A stretch of DNA of 64,000 nucleotides from Hymenobacter sp. DG01 (GTDB taxonomy: Bacteria > Bacteroidota > Bacteroidia > Cytophagales > Hymenobacteraceae): positions 2,046,001 to 2,110,000 of the forward strand of contig NZ_CP040936.1 of assembly GCF_006352025.1 (NCBI RefSeq), written 5' to 3'. Every line of letters starts with the position of its first letter. Position 1 is the stretch's first letter. The notes under the pieces were generated by a model. The model saw only the letters and a program-made list of their open reading frames with translations, had not been told where the DNA came from and searched no databases. Made by a program: the position numbers and the translations under genes. Shown one piece after another: positions 43,024 through 52,519 of the stretch.

Positions 43024-43097
43024 AAACAGCCGATTGTCCGTCAGCCTGATTAAGGTTAAATGATGCTTTTCCGAAACGGAAGAGGATCATCTTAATA

Positions 43098-43128
43098 ATT
43101 TGCGCAAACGATGTCGGGAACGTTGCCA
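43098..43128 (+). promoter_or_regulatory. Operator candidate A between kduD and the LacI-family gene
   Basis: A 31-bp sequence, atttgcgcaaacgatgtcg followed by ggaacgttgcca, matches the copy at 55594 at 29 of 31 positions. It contains two LacI-like cores: GCAAACGATGTC and GGGAACGTTGCC, the latter nearly palindromic around AACGTT. The only LacI-family gene in the window starts 160 bases downstream. Autoregulation and control of kduD are inferred. Confidence 0.6.
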
Positions 43129-43287
43129 TTCGACCAGTTGCGCGGTTTCGGCGGCGGCAATGGCTCTATATCCGGCGGGTATTTCTACTTTTCAGCCCCG
43201 AAACCCGCTGGTTGCTACCGGCTTGTTTCTTGGACTTTAGTAAGTACCCACTCTCCTACCCGTCCCACCTTCCTGTTGCCTCTGCCT

Positions 43288-44316
43288 GTGGAAACGTACA
43301 CGATTAAAGACATTGCCCGCGAGCTGGGTATCTCTACTTCTACCGTATCGAGGGCACTGCGCGGGAGCTACGAAATCAACCCCGAAACCAAGCGCTTGGT
43401 GATGGAATGCGCTGAGCGCCTGAACTATCGCCCCAACCCTATTGCCTTGAGTCTGAAGGGTAGCGCCAGCCGGGCCATCGGGGTTATTCTGCCCCAGATT
43501 GCCAACTACTTCTTCTCCCAGGCCATCAACGGCATTGAGGCCATTGCCTACAACCGGGGCTACCACGTTATCATCTTCCAAAGCCAGGAGTCCTACGAAC
43601 GGGAGGTGGCGAACGTGCAGCAATCCATGTCGAGGAAGGTCGATGGGCTGCTCATGTCCTTGTCCAGCGAAACCTCCGACGTGGCCCACCTGCAGGAAGT
43701 GCTTGATAAAAATGTGCCGCTAGTGCTGTTTGACCGGGTTTCGGCCGACCTGAACGTGACCAAGGTGGTAGCTGACAACTTCGGCGGGGCCTTTGCGGCC
43801 ACCGAGCACCTGATTGAGTCGGGCCGCCGGCGCGTTGCCCACCTCACCATTCAGCCCTGGCTCAGCATCACGCAGGAGCGCCTGGCTGGCTACCGCGCCG
43901 CCCTGGAAAAGCACGGGCTGGAGTTCGATGAAAGCCTGATTCGCTACGGCTCCTTCGGGCCGGATGAGGTAGGCCCCATGGTGGACGAACTGATGCGCCT
44001 GCCGAGCCCGCCCGACGCGTTTTTCACCGCTTCCGACCGCCTGGCCGTGGGCTGTCTGCAGGCTCTGCGCCAGCGCAACCTGCACATCCCAGAGGATGTG
44101 TCGCTCATCGGCTTCACCAACCTGAACGTGGCCGATTTTCTGGCCCCGCCCCTAAGCACCGTGGTGCAGCCCGCCACCGAAATCGGGCAGATAGCGGCCG
44201 AACGCCTCATCGACCAGATTGAACGCAAGCACCGCGCCCTACCCATCGAAACCGTCAAAATCCCCACCGAGCTCATCGTGCGCGGCTCCACCACGCTGGA
44301 AGCGGTGAAATTGTAA
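43288..44316 (+). CDS. LacI-family transcriptional regulator of the pectin locus
   Basis: A 342-aa repressor-type protein. The N-terminal helix-turn-helix is YTIKDIARELGISTSTVSRALRG and the hinge helix is NPIALSLKGSAS. A periplasmic-binding-protein-like sensor follows, from AIGVILPQIANYFFSQ to the C-terminal VKIPTELIVRGST. The start is GTG at 43288, which places the HTH at residue 4 as in other LacI proteins; the upstream open frame has no homology. It is divergent from kduD and most likely senses a uronate intermediate. Confidence 0.9.
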   Translation: METYTIKDIARELGISTSTVSRALRGSYEINPETKRLVMECAERLNYRPNPIALSLKGSASRAIGVILPQIANYFFSQAINGIEAIAYNRGYHVIIFQSQESYEREVANVQQSMSRKVDGLLMSLSSETSDVAHLQEVLDKNVPLVLFDRVSADLNVTKVVADNFGGAFAATEHLIESGRRRVAHLTIQPWLSITQERLAGYRAALEKHGLEFDESLIRYGSFGPDEVGPMVDELMRLPSPPDAFFTASDRLAVGCLQALRQRNLHIPEDVSLIGFTNLNVADFLAPPLSTVVQPATEIGQIAAERLIDQIERKHRALPIETVKIPTELIVRGSTTLEAVKL

Positions 44317-44326
44317 ACTGATGAGT

Positions 44327-44363
44327 TGTCATGGCTTCGGCGTACCTCCTCGCTATGACAATT
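44327..44363. repeat. Short relic palindrome
   Basis: ttgtcatggc and gctatgacaa bracket tcggcgtacctcctc. This resembles a shortened GTCATnGCGAGGAGGTACG-type interspersed repeat and could also terminate the regulator gene. It lies between the convergent lacI and GH43 genes. Confidence 0.5.
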
Positions 44364-44435
44364 GGAAAGGGTTTGTCACGTTTTAAGGGGTAGGGCGAAT
44401 GGCGTCGTTGGGTTTCCGTATCATGACACATGGAG

Positions 44436-46058
44436 TTACTCCACTCGGAACCAATCAATGTCGGCGCTGCCGGAGTCGTTGAACTTTCCGGGGCGGGTAG
44501 CAAACAGGCCTACTTTGGCTCCAATCCACTTGCCTTCCCGGGCCTGAAACTCCGCGCCCAGCGGCTGAAAGTTCTGGCCGTCGAGGCTGTAGCTAAACTG
44601 GCACTTGGCACCGGCTTTCACGGCCACGCGCAGATAGAGGGGCTGCTTGGTCTGGGCGGCGGGCACTTCCACGGTGGGCGTAGTGGTTTCGGGCGTGCCT
44701 TTGTCGGCGTTCAGGCAGGTGCTTTGGCTGAGCTGCAGTTTGCCGCCTTGGTTGGTTAGCGAGAGGTAGGCGTAATCCAAGCCCATCATCACCAAGCCCA
44801 CTTTCTCACCATCCAGGCGGGAGTCGAAGCGCAGTTTGGTAGTAACGGTGAACACCTCGGCGGGCAGCTTTTGCAATAGTAAGTTGGGCTGCTGCCAGAG
44901 GTTTTTGTAGCCCTCGGCCAGTGGCATGGCGTAGAGACGCAGGTACCCCTGCGGCCCGTTGAGGTAGGCCCAATAGTCCTGGGGGTTGGCGTGCCACTGC
45001 CACTGCAGGCCCAGCTGGTTGCTGCTGAACTCGTCGGAAGTTAGTGGGGTGGCCAGGGGCTGAGCCTTGGCTTTAACTCGTGGTTTACGGTAGGTCAGCA
45101 TGGGCTGGCCTTTGCCGTCACCGTCGGGGTCCTCCCCGATAACGGGCCAGTCGTTTTTCCACTGCATAGGCTGCAGATGCACCACGCGGCCGTAGGGCCC
45201 TTGGTCCTGGAAGTGCAGAAACCAGTCTTCGCCCGCGTTAGTATCAACCCAGGCGCCCTGATGCGGTCCATTGATGGGCGTTTTGCCCTGGTCCATCACA
45301 ATGCGCTCTTCGTAAGGGCCGTACACATTTTTGGAGCGCAGCACCAACTGCCAGCCGGTGGGTACACCCCCGGCCGGCGCGAAGATGTAGTAGTAGCCGC
45401 GGCGCTTGTAGAACTTCGGCCCTTCCAGCGTAGGGTGGCCTTGGTGCCCGTCGAATACCAACGCATCGGGCCCGGTCAGGCTCAGGCCGTCGGGTGCCAT
45501 CGGCGACACGGCCAGGATGGTTTTGATGCCGGCCCGGGAGCCCGCAAAGCCGTGCACAAGGTAGGCGCGGCCGTCCTCGTCCCAGAGCGGGCAGGGGTCA
45601 ATCCAGCCCTTAGCTTCCTTGATGCACACGGGCGTGCTCCAGGGCCCGGCCGGATTCTTGGCCTTGGTCACGAAGATACCCAGGTCGGGGTCGGGGTAGT
45701 AAATGTAGAACTCCTTGCGGTGGTAGCGGATGGCCGGGGCCCACACGCCGTTGCCGTGCTGGGGCTCACTGTAGCGCGCTTTGGGCAGCTGCTCGGTGAA
45801 GGCCGCCCCGATGATAGTCCAGTTTACCAGGTCGCGGGAATGCAGGATTTGCAGGCCCGGGGCGGCGTTAAAACTCGATGAGGTGAGGTAGTAGTCCTCC
45901 CCTACCCGCACCACGTCGGGGTCCGAGTAGTCGGCGTAAAGTACCGGGTTTTTGTAGGTGCCATTACCCAAGTCGGGCACCCACACTTTGGATAAAGCCG
46001 ATTGAGCCCAGGAGCTCAGCGGCAGCAACAGCAGCAGTACAGAAAGGAATCGGAGCAT
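44436..46058 (-). CDS. Secreted GH43-family glycoside hydrolase
   Basis: A 540-aa enzyme with signal peptide MLRFLSVLLLLLPLSSWAQ. The five-blade propeller begins with NPVLYADYSDPDVVRVGEDYY, holding the catalytic base Asp; IYYPDPDLGIF, KGWIDPCPLWDEDGRAYLVHG and GPTLEGPKFYKR-like HPTLEGPKFYKRRGYYY carry the other acidic residues. From about 355 a beta-sandwich (GH43 C-terminal domain 2) with QWQWHANPQDYWA and KVGLVMMGLDYAYLSL follows. Activity is probably arabinofuranosidase or xylosidase, suited to pectin side chains; the choice cannot be made from sequence. The 245-base gap upstream holds nothing clear. Confidence 0.88.
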   Translation of the reverse strand: MLRFLSVLLLLLPLSSWAQSALSKVWVPDLGNGTYKNPVLYADYSDPDVVRVGEDYYLTSSSFNAAPGLQILHSRDLVNWTIIGAAFTEQLPKARYSEPQHGNGVWAPAIRYHRKEFYIYYPDPDLGIFVTKAKNPAGPWSTPVCIKEAKGWIDPCPLWDEDGRAYLVHGFAGSRAGIKTILAVSPMAPDGLSLTGPDALVFDGHQGHPTLEGPKFYKRRGYYYIFAPAGGVPTGWQLVLRSKNVYGPYEERIVMDQGKTPINGPHQGAWVDTNAGEDWFLHFQDQGPYGRVVHLQPMQWKNDWPVIGEDPDGDGKGQPMLTYRKPRVKAKAQPLATPLTSDEFSSNQLGLQWQWHANPQDYWAYLNGPQGYLRLYAMPLAEGYKNLWQQPNLLLQKLPAEVFTVTTKLRFDSRLDGEKVGLVMMGLDYAYLSLTNQGGKLQLSQSTCLNADKGTPETTTPTVEVPAAQTKQPLYLRVAVKAGAKCQFSYSLDGQNFQPLGAEFQAREGKWIGAKVGLFATRPGKFNDSGSADIDWFRVE

Positions 46059-46303
46059 AGGCAACGAGAAAGGGGGTAGCAAAAACACGCACCTACCCGG
46101 TCGGGCGGCTTGTTAGCCAGACCAGTTGACGCCCGCACAAGATGAACAGTAGCCGCCTACCCCCTGCAACAGCCCAAACCCTTCTAAAGTCAGCGCAACG
46201 CCAACCGGGCAGGCACTTTCCAGTCCTGGACCGGGGTAGGCGGCAACAATGCGCCCCGACCACCGCTCCACTCACCAGAGCCGGTTGCCGGGGCGCTACC
46301 TGT

Positions 46304-48238
46304 TTAGCGACCTGACTGTTGCAGCAGCCAGGTGGCCAGGTCTTTTGCCGCCTGGAAGTTCTGGTACTCGGCCGGAATCTTGCGGCCATCCACGTACTCG
46401 TTGTACAGCCACGGGTCGCCCACCGCGAAGACGGTGCCCTTGCCCACCTTGGCCGTGGCGATGATGACATGACCATCTTGTGTAACAACCGGCTGGGCGG
46501 GGGCTTTCACGTCCAGCGGGGCCAGTTCCTTGATGTAGGCCGTGCGGGCATTCTTGAACACGGCGTTGCCAGCCGGCAGCACTACTTTGCCTTGCTCAAA
46601 CTGATTACCCTTCACCATATTCAGGTTCAGGGGCTTGAACTGAATACCGAAGGCCTGAGCCAGGGTATTGAAGCGCGGAATCTCGCAGTTGCTGGTGTCG
46701 TTGGCCATAAGCACCAGCGTGCCGCCGTCCTTCACCCACTTGGTCAGGGCCTGCACATCGGAGGGCTGTACGAAGTTAGGCTTGGGGGTTTCCTTTTTGG
46801 TGTCAGGGTCCACGATGATGTACACATTGACGCCTTTGAGGGAGGTAGCGGTAGGCGCGGTGCTGATGGTAGCGGTTTTGGCGCCCAGGTCGCGGAACTG
46901 CTGGCCCCAGAAGTAGAAGCCGCCGTGGGTGCGGTCCTGCCAGGTATAGTGCCAGGGTTCCTCCTGTCCGCTAAGGGAATTCTTGCGTAGCTCGTGGTTG
47001 AAGTGGTTGTCAACAGCCACAGTTTTGCCGCTGCCCAGTTTGCTGTCGGCGGCCACTTCCATTTCCACGCTAGCCAGAATAAACGGCCCTACCCCCTTCA
47101 AATCGTTCTTACGCAGGGGTTCCGAGAGGTAGTACTCGAAGCTGCCGTCGCGGTAGGGGTTGCCGCCGAGGCCGCCTACGCTCACCGTGCCATTAAAGGC
47201 CAGCGCCTCGCCAGTTTCGGTAGCTACGAACTGTTTCAGCAGACCGTCGTAGCCTTTGCGGGCCACGTCGGCGTACTTTTTATCGAGGTAGCCCATGCGC
47301 ACGCCCTTCTGCAGGAAGTACACAAACATGCTGCTTCCGGAGGCCTCCTGATAGTTGCCCTTGCGCGAAACTTGGTCTACTACTAACGCCCAAGTGCCCG
47401 TTTTCGAGTCCTGATACTTGGCCAGCACCGGAGCCAGGCGCTGCACATCTTTGATGAGCTGCTGGCGCTGGGGGTGGTTCTCGGGGAAGTAATCCAGCAC
47501 ATCTACCAGCGCCATGGCGTACCAGCCCATGCCCCGGTCCCAGAAGTTCGGCGACTGGCCGGTGGTTTTGTTGGCCCACCTCTGCTCCCGGCTTTCATCG
47601 TAGCCGTGGTAGAGCAGGCCGGTTTTGGGGTCCACTAGGTTTTTCTCGATGAGAGCAAATTGCTTGGCTACATCATCGAAGCCGGCGGGCTGGTTAAATA
47701 CCTTGCTGTACTCGGCGTAGAAAGGCTCGGCCATGTAGAGGCCATCGAGCCACATCTGGTTCGGGTACACCTTTTTGTGCCAGAAGCCGCCGGCCTTGGT
47801 GCGCGGCTGCCCTTCCAGCTGCTTGCGCAGCAGTTGGGCCGCCTTCTGGTACTTCTCGGCCTGGGGCACCGACATCTGGCTGAGCGTGAGCAGGGCGTGG
47901 CCGGTCGTGAGGTTATCGAGGTTGTAGTCTTCCAGCTTATAGGTCCGGATGGTGCCATCGGGGCGCACGAACTGGTCGAGGTCTTTCTGAATGTAGGTGA
48001 AGTAACGGGCGTCGCCGGTGCGCTGCCATACCCGTTCCAAGGCCTTGAGCATCAGCCCCTGCTCGTAGTCCCAACGGGCCGTTTTGCGGTTACCAATCAG
48101 GATTGAGTCAGGATGCCAGCTGATAAAGGCGTCCGCCATGCGCTGCGACATAGGCCGCGAGGTAACAGGCGTGGTCTGGGCCTGAGTTGACAGGGAAGTG
48201 AGTAGCAGGCCGGAAAGGAAGAAGCGGCGAGAGAGCAT
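46304..48238 (-). CDS. Unsaturated rhamnogalacturonyl hydrolase (GH105) with DUF4350-like domain
   Basis: A 644-aa exported protein (signal MLSRRFFLSGLLLTSLSTQAQ). Residues 30-395 form the (alpha/alpha)6 barrel of GH105: WDYEQGLMLKALERVW, HKKVYPNQMWLDGLYMAEPF and NFWDRGMGWYAMALVDVL include the catalytic Asp and substrate-binding residues. Residues about 430-640 contain HGGFYFWGQQFRDLGAKTAT, TKWVKDGGTLVLMAND and GKGTVFAVGDPWLYNEYVDG, the pattern of DUF4350, a glutamine-amidotransferase-like fold. GH105 removes the 4,5-unsaturated residue from rhamnogalacturonan fragments made by lyases. Confidence 0.87.
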   Translation of the reverse strand: MLSRRFFLSGLLLTSLSTQAQTTPVTSRPMSQRMADAFISWHPDSILIGNRKTARWDYEQGLMLKALERVWQRTGDARYFTYIQKDLDQFVRPDGTIRTYKLEDYNLDNLTTGHALLTLSQMSVPQAEKYQKAAQLLRKQLEGQPRTKAGGFWHKKVYPNQMWLDGLYMAEPFYAEYSKVFNQPAGFDDVAKQFALIEKNLVDPKTGLLYHGYDESREQRWANKTTGQSPNFWDRGMGWYAMALVDVLDYFPENHPQRQQLIKDVQRLAPVLAKYQDSKTGTWALVVDQVSRKGNYQEASGSSMFVYFLQKGVRMGYLDKKYADVARKGYDGLLKQFVATETGEALAFNGTVSVGGLGGNPYRDGSFEYYLSEPLRKNDLKGVGPFILASVEMEVAADSKLGSGKTVAVDNHFNHELRKNSLSGQEEPWHYTWQDRTHGGFYFWGQQFRDLGAKTATISTAPTATSLKGVNVYIIVDPDTKKETPKPNFVQPSDVQALTKWVKDGGTLVLMANDTSNCEIPRFNTLAQAFGIQFKPLNLNMVKGNQFEQGKVVLPAGNAVFKNARTAYIKELAPLDVKAPAQPVVTQDGHVIIATAKVGKGTVFAVGDPWLYNEYVDGRKIPAEYQNFQAAKDLATWLLQQSGR

Positions 48239-48263
48239 GGGTAGGGAGAGTTAATCTTACGAA

Positions 48264-48358
48264 CGTCATGTCGAGCTGGTCGAGACATCTCGCGTGCTGA
48301 CGCTGAGTTACCATTACAACATCAGCACGCGAGATGTCTCGACCAGCTCGACATGGCG
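48264..48358. repeat. Intergenic palindromic repeat, copy 9
   Basis: The arms cgtcatgtcgagctggtcg and cgaccagctcgacatggcg continue through agacatctcgcgtgctga and tcagcacgcgagatgtct. This is the best preserved copy, with almost 40 paired bases per arm. It lies between the GH105 and CE12-GH28 genes. Confidence 0.9.
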
Positions 48359-48436
48359 CTCCACAGTATGATACTGCTATTATGGGTTTTCTTGTGAGGC
48401 CAACACTTCGTAGTTTTTGCGGCTCGCGTACCTGAG

Positions 48437-50773
48437 TTACCGCTTCGACACGGTCACCGTCTTCTTCCCTACTTTATCTCCGGTTTCCAGGCCTTTTTTA
48501 GCGGCTTTGAGGTCGGTGTTGCGTAGGGTTACGGCTTTGCTGCGGCTGCCCGTCACACGCAGGAGCAGCTCGGCGCCGGGGGCGTAACGGATGTTGTCGA
48601 GGCTGATGTTGCGGCTGTTCTGGATTTCCATGACGGGGTTGGTTTCCCGGGAAATCAGGGTCACGTTTTTCAGGCGGATGCCGTCGGCCTCCTGGCAGAC
48701 CAGGCCCTTGTTGCTTTCCAGCACCGTGTTTTCAATGTCCACGTCCTGAATGGCCATTTCCGGCAGGCCGCGCACCAGAATGCCGGTGTTGGCGCCTTTG
48801 CACGTCACGTTTTTAATGCGGAAACTCTTGAACTGGGGGGTGCCTTCGTTCAGGGGCTCGGCCTTGATTTCGGGAATGCCGAAGGCCTCGCCATTTACCT
48901 GCACGGGGTCCTTGGCGGCGTAGTACATGTCAAACAGAATGGCCTCGCCGGCAATGTCGGTCATGTCCACGCCATCCACGAAGATGTTTTCCACTACCCC
49001 CCCGCGGCCGCGAGTGGTTTTGAAGCGCAGCCCTACATCCGTACCCATGAAGGTGCAGTTGCTCACAAAGATGTTGCGCGCCCCGCCCGACATTTCGGAG
49101 CCAATCACGAAGCCGCCGTGGGCGTGGTACACTTTCGTGTCGCGGATGATGAAGTTCTCGGTGGGCACGCCGCGCTTGCGGCCTTCCTCATCGCGGCCCG
49201 ACTTGATGCAGATGCCGTCGTCGCCTACGTCAAACGTGCAGCCTTCTACCAGACCGTTACGGCAAGATTCCAGGTCGAGGGCGTCGGTATTCTGGCCGTA
49301 CCAGGGGTTTTTGGCCGTTACGTTGCGCAGGGTGATGTTGTCGCAAAGCAGGGGGTGAATGGTCCAGGCCGGGGAGTTCTGAATGGTGAAGTCTTCCAGC
49401 AGAATCTGCTTGCAGCGCTGCAGGCTGAGCATGTTGGGCCGCAGGAAATCCTTGAACTCCTGGTACTTGCTGTAGTCGGGCTGTTGGCCAGCCGGAATGG
49501 TCCAGGGCTTGTTGAGCGTGGAGCCTTTCAGGGAGCTAGCCGAGGGATACCAGGTAGTACCCTTCTCATCCACTACCCCTCCCGACTTCACCAACCGTTG
49601 CCACTGACCGGCGTTCAGCTTTTCCTTTTTTACCATGCGCCACGCGTCACCGGCCCCATCGAAGGTGCCCTGGCCGGTAATGGCAATATTCTCGAGGTCG
49701 TAGCCCGAAATGGGCGACTGGTTGCGCACGGCATCCTCGCCTTCCCAATTGGTTTTGATGAGCTGGTAGTCAGAGAGCTTGTTGCTGAATTGCACCAGGG
49801 CGCCTTTGGCCACGTGCAGATTTACGTTGCTTTTCAGCTGAATCGGGCCCGTCAGCCAGAGGCCGCGCGGCACCAGCACTACCCCACCCTGCTTGCTGCA
49901 GTCGTCGATGGCTTTGCGGAAGGCTTCGGTGTTCAGGGTCTGCCCGTCGGCCACGGCCCCGTACTTGGTAATGTTGAAGGTGTCCTTGCGGAAATAGGGC
50001 TGCAGTACCACGGGCAGGTCATACTGATATTTGCCCGCGAAGGCCAGAGGCTGCAGGTGCGAGGCAATACCCAGGTTCATCTTTTTCACGTCCTGGGCTA
50101 CCAATTGGGCCACGCGCTCCGCCCCATAGGCCGAGAAGTGCGTGTTATCGAGCTTGGTGTTGTTGGCACCGTTCTGGTAGCTCCAGAACAGAGGCTTGGA
50201 GCCTGCGTCGCCAAGCTGGGAATACATGGCCCAGCTGGTTTCATGCAGGTCGATTACCGGCACCTTCTGAGCTTTGGCTACTTCCTTTACTACCCCGGGG
50301 TAGTCGCCGTGGTCGTCCTTGCGCTTGCCTTGGTCATCGAAGTAGCGGCGGCCAACGGGCGTGAGGAGTACGGGGTTAGCCCCCTTAGCGCGGGCCTCCT
50401 GCACGTAACGAGTCAGGTTTTGGCGGTAGGCGGTTTTGGGCGCGGCAAAGCGGGCCGTGTCTTCCTGCTTGCTGTCGTTGTGGCCGAACTGAATGAATAC
50501 CCAGTCGCCAGGCTTCACTTGTTCCAGCACTTTCGCCCAGCGGCCTTCGTGGCGGAAGTTGCGGGTGCTGCGCCCGTTCATGGCGTGGTTTTGCACGGTC
50601 ACGCCTTCATCGAAATACTGCTTGAAGTACATGCCCCAGCCGCGCTCGGCTTTGTCCAGGGGCTTGTCGGACATGGTGGAGTCGCCGACCAGGAAAATGG
50701 TGGTTTTCTTGTCCTCGGCAGGCCGGAAGGCCAGCAGCAGGACGGCAAGAAACAGAACGGTGAGTTGTTTCAT
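48437..50773 (-). CDS. Secreted rhamnogalacturonan acetylesterase-polygalacturonase fusion (CE12-GH28)
   Basis: A 778-aa two-domain enzyme with a short signal (MKQLTVLFLAVLLLAFRPA). Residues about 25-240 are an SGNH esterase of the CE12 type: FLVGDSTMSDKP (nucleophile Ser), GDWVFIQFGHND and DNTHFSAYGAERVAQLV (catalytic Asp and His). Residues about 265-760 are a GH28 beta helix: NITKYGAVADGQTLNT, NTDALDLESCRNG, DVGDDGICIKSG, HGGFVIGSEMSGG and RFKTTRGRGG supply the catalytic Asp trio, His and Arg-Lys pair. Deacetylation and hydrolysis in one protein suit acetylated rhamnogalacturonan or homogalacturonan. A terminator separates it from susD2. Confidence 0.88.
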   Translation of the reverse strand: MKQLTVLFLAVLLLAFRPAEDKKTTIFLVGDSTMSDKPLDKAERGWGMYFKQYFDEGVTVQNHAMNGRSTRNFRHEGRWAKVLEQVKPGDWVFIQFGHNDSKQEDTARFAAPKTAYRQNLTRYVQEARAKGANPVLLTPVGRRYFDDQGKRKDDHGDYPGVVKEVAKAQKVPVIDLHETSWAMYSQLGDAGSKPLFWSYQNGANNTKLDNTHFSAYGAERVAQLVAQDVKKMNLGIASHLQPLAFAGKYQYDLPVVLQPYFRKDTFNITKYGAVADGQTLNTEAFRKAIDDCSKQGGVVLVPRGLWLTGPIQLKSNVNLHVAKGALVQFSNKLSDYQLIKTNWEGEDAVRNQSPISGYDLENIAITGQGTFDGAGDAWRMVKKEKLNAGQWQRLVKSGGVVDEKGTTWYPSASSLKGSTLNKPWTIPAGQQPDYSKYQEFKDFLRPNMLSLQRCKQILLEDFTIQNSPAWTIHPLLCDNITLRNVTAKNPWYGQNTDALDLESCRNGLVEGCTFDVGDDGICIKSGRDEEGRKRGVPTENFIIRDTKVYHAHGGFVIGSEMSGGARNIFVSNCTFMGTDVGLRFKTTRGRGGVVENIFVDGVDMTDIAGEAILFDMYYAAKDPVQVNGEAFGIPEIKAEPLNEGTPQFKSFRIKNVTCKGANTGILVRGLPEMAIQDVDIENTVLESNKGLVCQEADGIRLKNVTLISRETNPVMEIQNSRNISLDNIRYAPGAELLLRVTGSRSKAVTLRNTDLKAAKKGLETGDKVGKKTVTVSKR

Positions 50774-50779
50774 AGAAGT

Positions 50780-50821
50780 AAAAAAGCCTGGTCAGACCAA
50801 CGTTTGCCGGCCTGACCAGGG
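50780..50821 (-). terminator. Intrinsic terminator after susD2
   Basis: On the - strand cctggtcag pairs with ctgaccagg around a loop of about 16 bases and is followed by TTTTTT. It ends the susC2-susD2 transcript, so the CE12-GH28 gene probably has its own promoter or depends on readthrough. Confidence 0.85.
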
Positions 50822-50830
50822 TAGGAAATG

Positions 50831-52486
50831 TTATCTGTAACCAGGGTTCTGGGTGAAGTCGCCCTTATTGGAAACGGCATCAAGCTGGCGCTGCGGAATG
50901 GGCCGTACCAAGTGAAACTCCTGAATGCTGGCGCCCGCGTCGGGATTGTACTTCTTCACGCGCTCCAGCAGCTTGCCGGTGCGCTTGAGGTCAAACCAAC
51001 GCAGCTGCTCACCGCCCAGCTCCCTACCCCGCTCATCCAGGATAAAGTCCAGGGTTACGTCGGTGGGCTTGATGAGCATATCCGTTTCCTTGCCGGGTAG
51101 GGCGGCGCGGCGGCGCACCACGTTAATCAGGTCGGCGGCTTTGGCGGCGTTACCGGCCTTGAACTCGGCCTCGGCGGCCGTCAGGTACACATCGGCCAGG
51201 CGCAGCACATAGGCGTCGCGGGCACTTTGTTCCTCGGCAATGGTAGGGCGGGTGGGGTCCATGAATTTCTTCATGGTCATGTAGTGAATTCGGTCCCCGC
51301 TGATGGTGCCGTTGGGCCGGTACACGGCGCTCTGGTCCCAGATGCGGTACTTTTTCTGGGCCTTGGTGGCAGCCGGAATAATGTATTTGCTGGCTACTAC
51401 GGCCGTATCACCCACGGCAATGCCGCTTACGGCCCGGTTGGCCAGCCACACCGTCTGGAAAGTGGCGGCGTAGCGAGAGTCTATCTTTTCGTTGAACAGG
51501 TTCAGGTAAAAGAGCGAGGGCATGAAGCGGTTGAACGGCCGGCCGTAGGCAATGTCGCGGATAACGCCGGGCTGATCGTCGTACTTCATCAGGAACAGCA
51601 GGTGGCCGTTGTTACCGCCGCGGGGGTGGCCGTCGGGGTAGAGCGTGGCATCTACCCTATCGTTCAGGCTCAGGTCCTTGGAGTAGTTCACGGCCCAGAG
51701 TATTTCCTTGTTCTCCAAGTTGGTCATCGACCACAAATCGGCAAAGCGGGGCTGCAGGGCGTAGCCGTAGCTACTGATGACTTTCTGGGCCAGATCGGCG
51801 GCCTGCCGGTCCTGGCCGCGGGTCAGGTACATCTTGGCCAGGAAGGCTTCGGCGGCGGGCTTGGTTACGCGCCCATAATCCACGGTAGTGGTGGGCAGAT
51901 TGGCCACCGCCACGTTCAGATCCTCGAAAATCTGCTTGTAGAAGGTTTCGACGGGGGTGCGGTTGGCCGTGTTGGCTATGGAAGTCACCTCTTCGGTGGT
52001 GAAGTGCACGCCGCCCCAGGTTTCCACAATCTGCCAGTAGTAGAAAGCCCGCAGGAAGCGCAGCTCCCCCTCCCGAGTTTTCTTCAAGGCGTCACTCATA
52101 CCCGAGTTGCCAACACGCGTAATGCCCGCGTTGCACACGTTCACGGCAGCGTAGAGGCGGTTCCAGAGGTCGGTGAGGGCGGCCGAGCTGCCTTGCAGGG
52201 TGGTGTACTCGGTCAGGTCGGGGTTTACGTCGCCGGCACCTCGCTGCCACAGGTCGGTGCCCATTTCCGAGATGCTATAGCCGTTTTCCTTGCCGTACCA
52301 CCAGCGGTTGTAGGAATAAGCGGCGTTAACCAGCGTCTCGAAGCCGGCGGGCGTGCTGTACACACCTTCGGCCGTGAGGCCCGAGGGGTTATATTCTTCC
52401 AGCTGCTTTTCGCAGGCGGGCAGGGTAACACTTGCTACCCCGGCAGCCAGCAGCAACTTCAGCGTATGATTAGGTAAGAATTTCAT
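50831..52486 (-). CDS. SusD/RagB-family glycan-binding lipoprotein (second pair)
   Basis: A 551-aa surface lipoprotein with lipobox near VTLPAC (Cys about 25), then EKQLEEYNPSG. TDLWNRLYAAVNVCNAGI, EGELRFLRAFYYWQIVETWGG and the C-terminal LGGEQLRWFDLKRTGKLLERV are typical SusD blocks. It starts 33 bases after the intact susC2, with which it should form a lidded importer, and is the last gene before a terminator. Confidence 0.93.
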   Translation of the reverse strand: MKFLPNHTLKLLLAAGVASVTLPACEKQLEEYNPSGLTAEGVYSTPAGFETLVNAAYSYNRWWYGKENGYSISEMGTDLWQRGAGDVNPDLTEYTTLQGSSAALTDLWNRLYAAVNVCNAGITRVGNSGMSDALKKTREGELRFLRAFYYWQIVETWGGVHFTTEEVTSIANTANRTPVETFYKQIFEDLNVAVANLPTTTVDYGRVTKPAAEAFLAKMYLTRGQDRQAADLAQKVISSYGYALQPRFADLWSMTNLENKEILWAVNYSKDLSLNDRVDATLYPDGHPRGGNNGHLLFLMKYDDQPGVIRDIAYGRPFNRFMPSLFYLNLFNEKIDSRYAATFQTVWLANRAVSGIAVGDTAVVASKYIIPAATKAQKKYRIWDQSAVYRPNGTISGDRIHYMTMKKFMDPTRPTIAEEQSARDAYVLRLADVYLTAAEAEFKAGNAAKAADLINVVRRRAALPGKETDMLIKPTDVTLDFILDERGRELGGEQLRWFDLKRTGKLLERVKKYNPDAGASIQEFHLVRPIPQRQLDAVSNKGDFTQNPGYR

Positions 52487-52519
52487 CGTTCTGACTCAGC
52501 TTAAACTACCTCTACTTGC

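Noticed and set aside
43111..43287. Longer LacI-family protein starting at 43111
   Set aside because: The extra 59 residues have no homology, and the GTG at 43288 puts the helix-turn-helix at the normal position.
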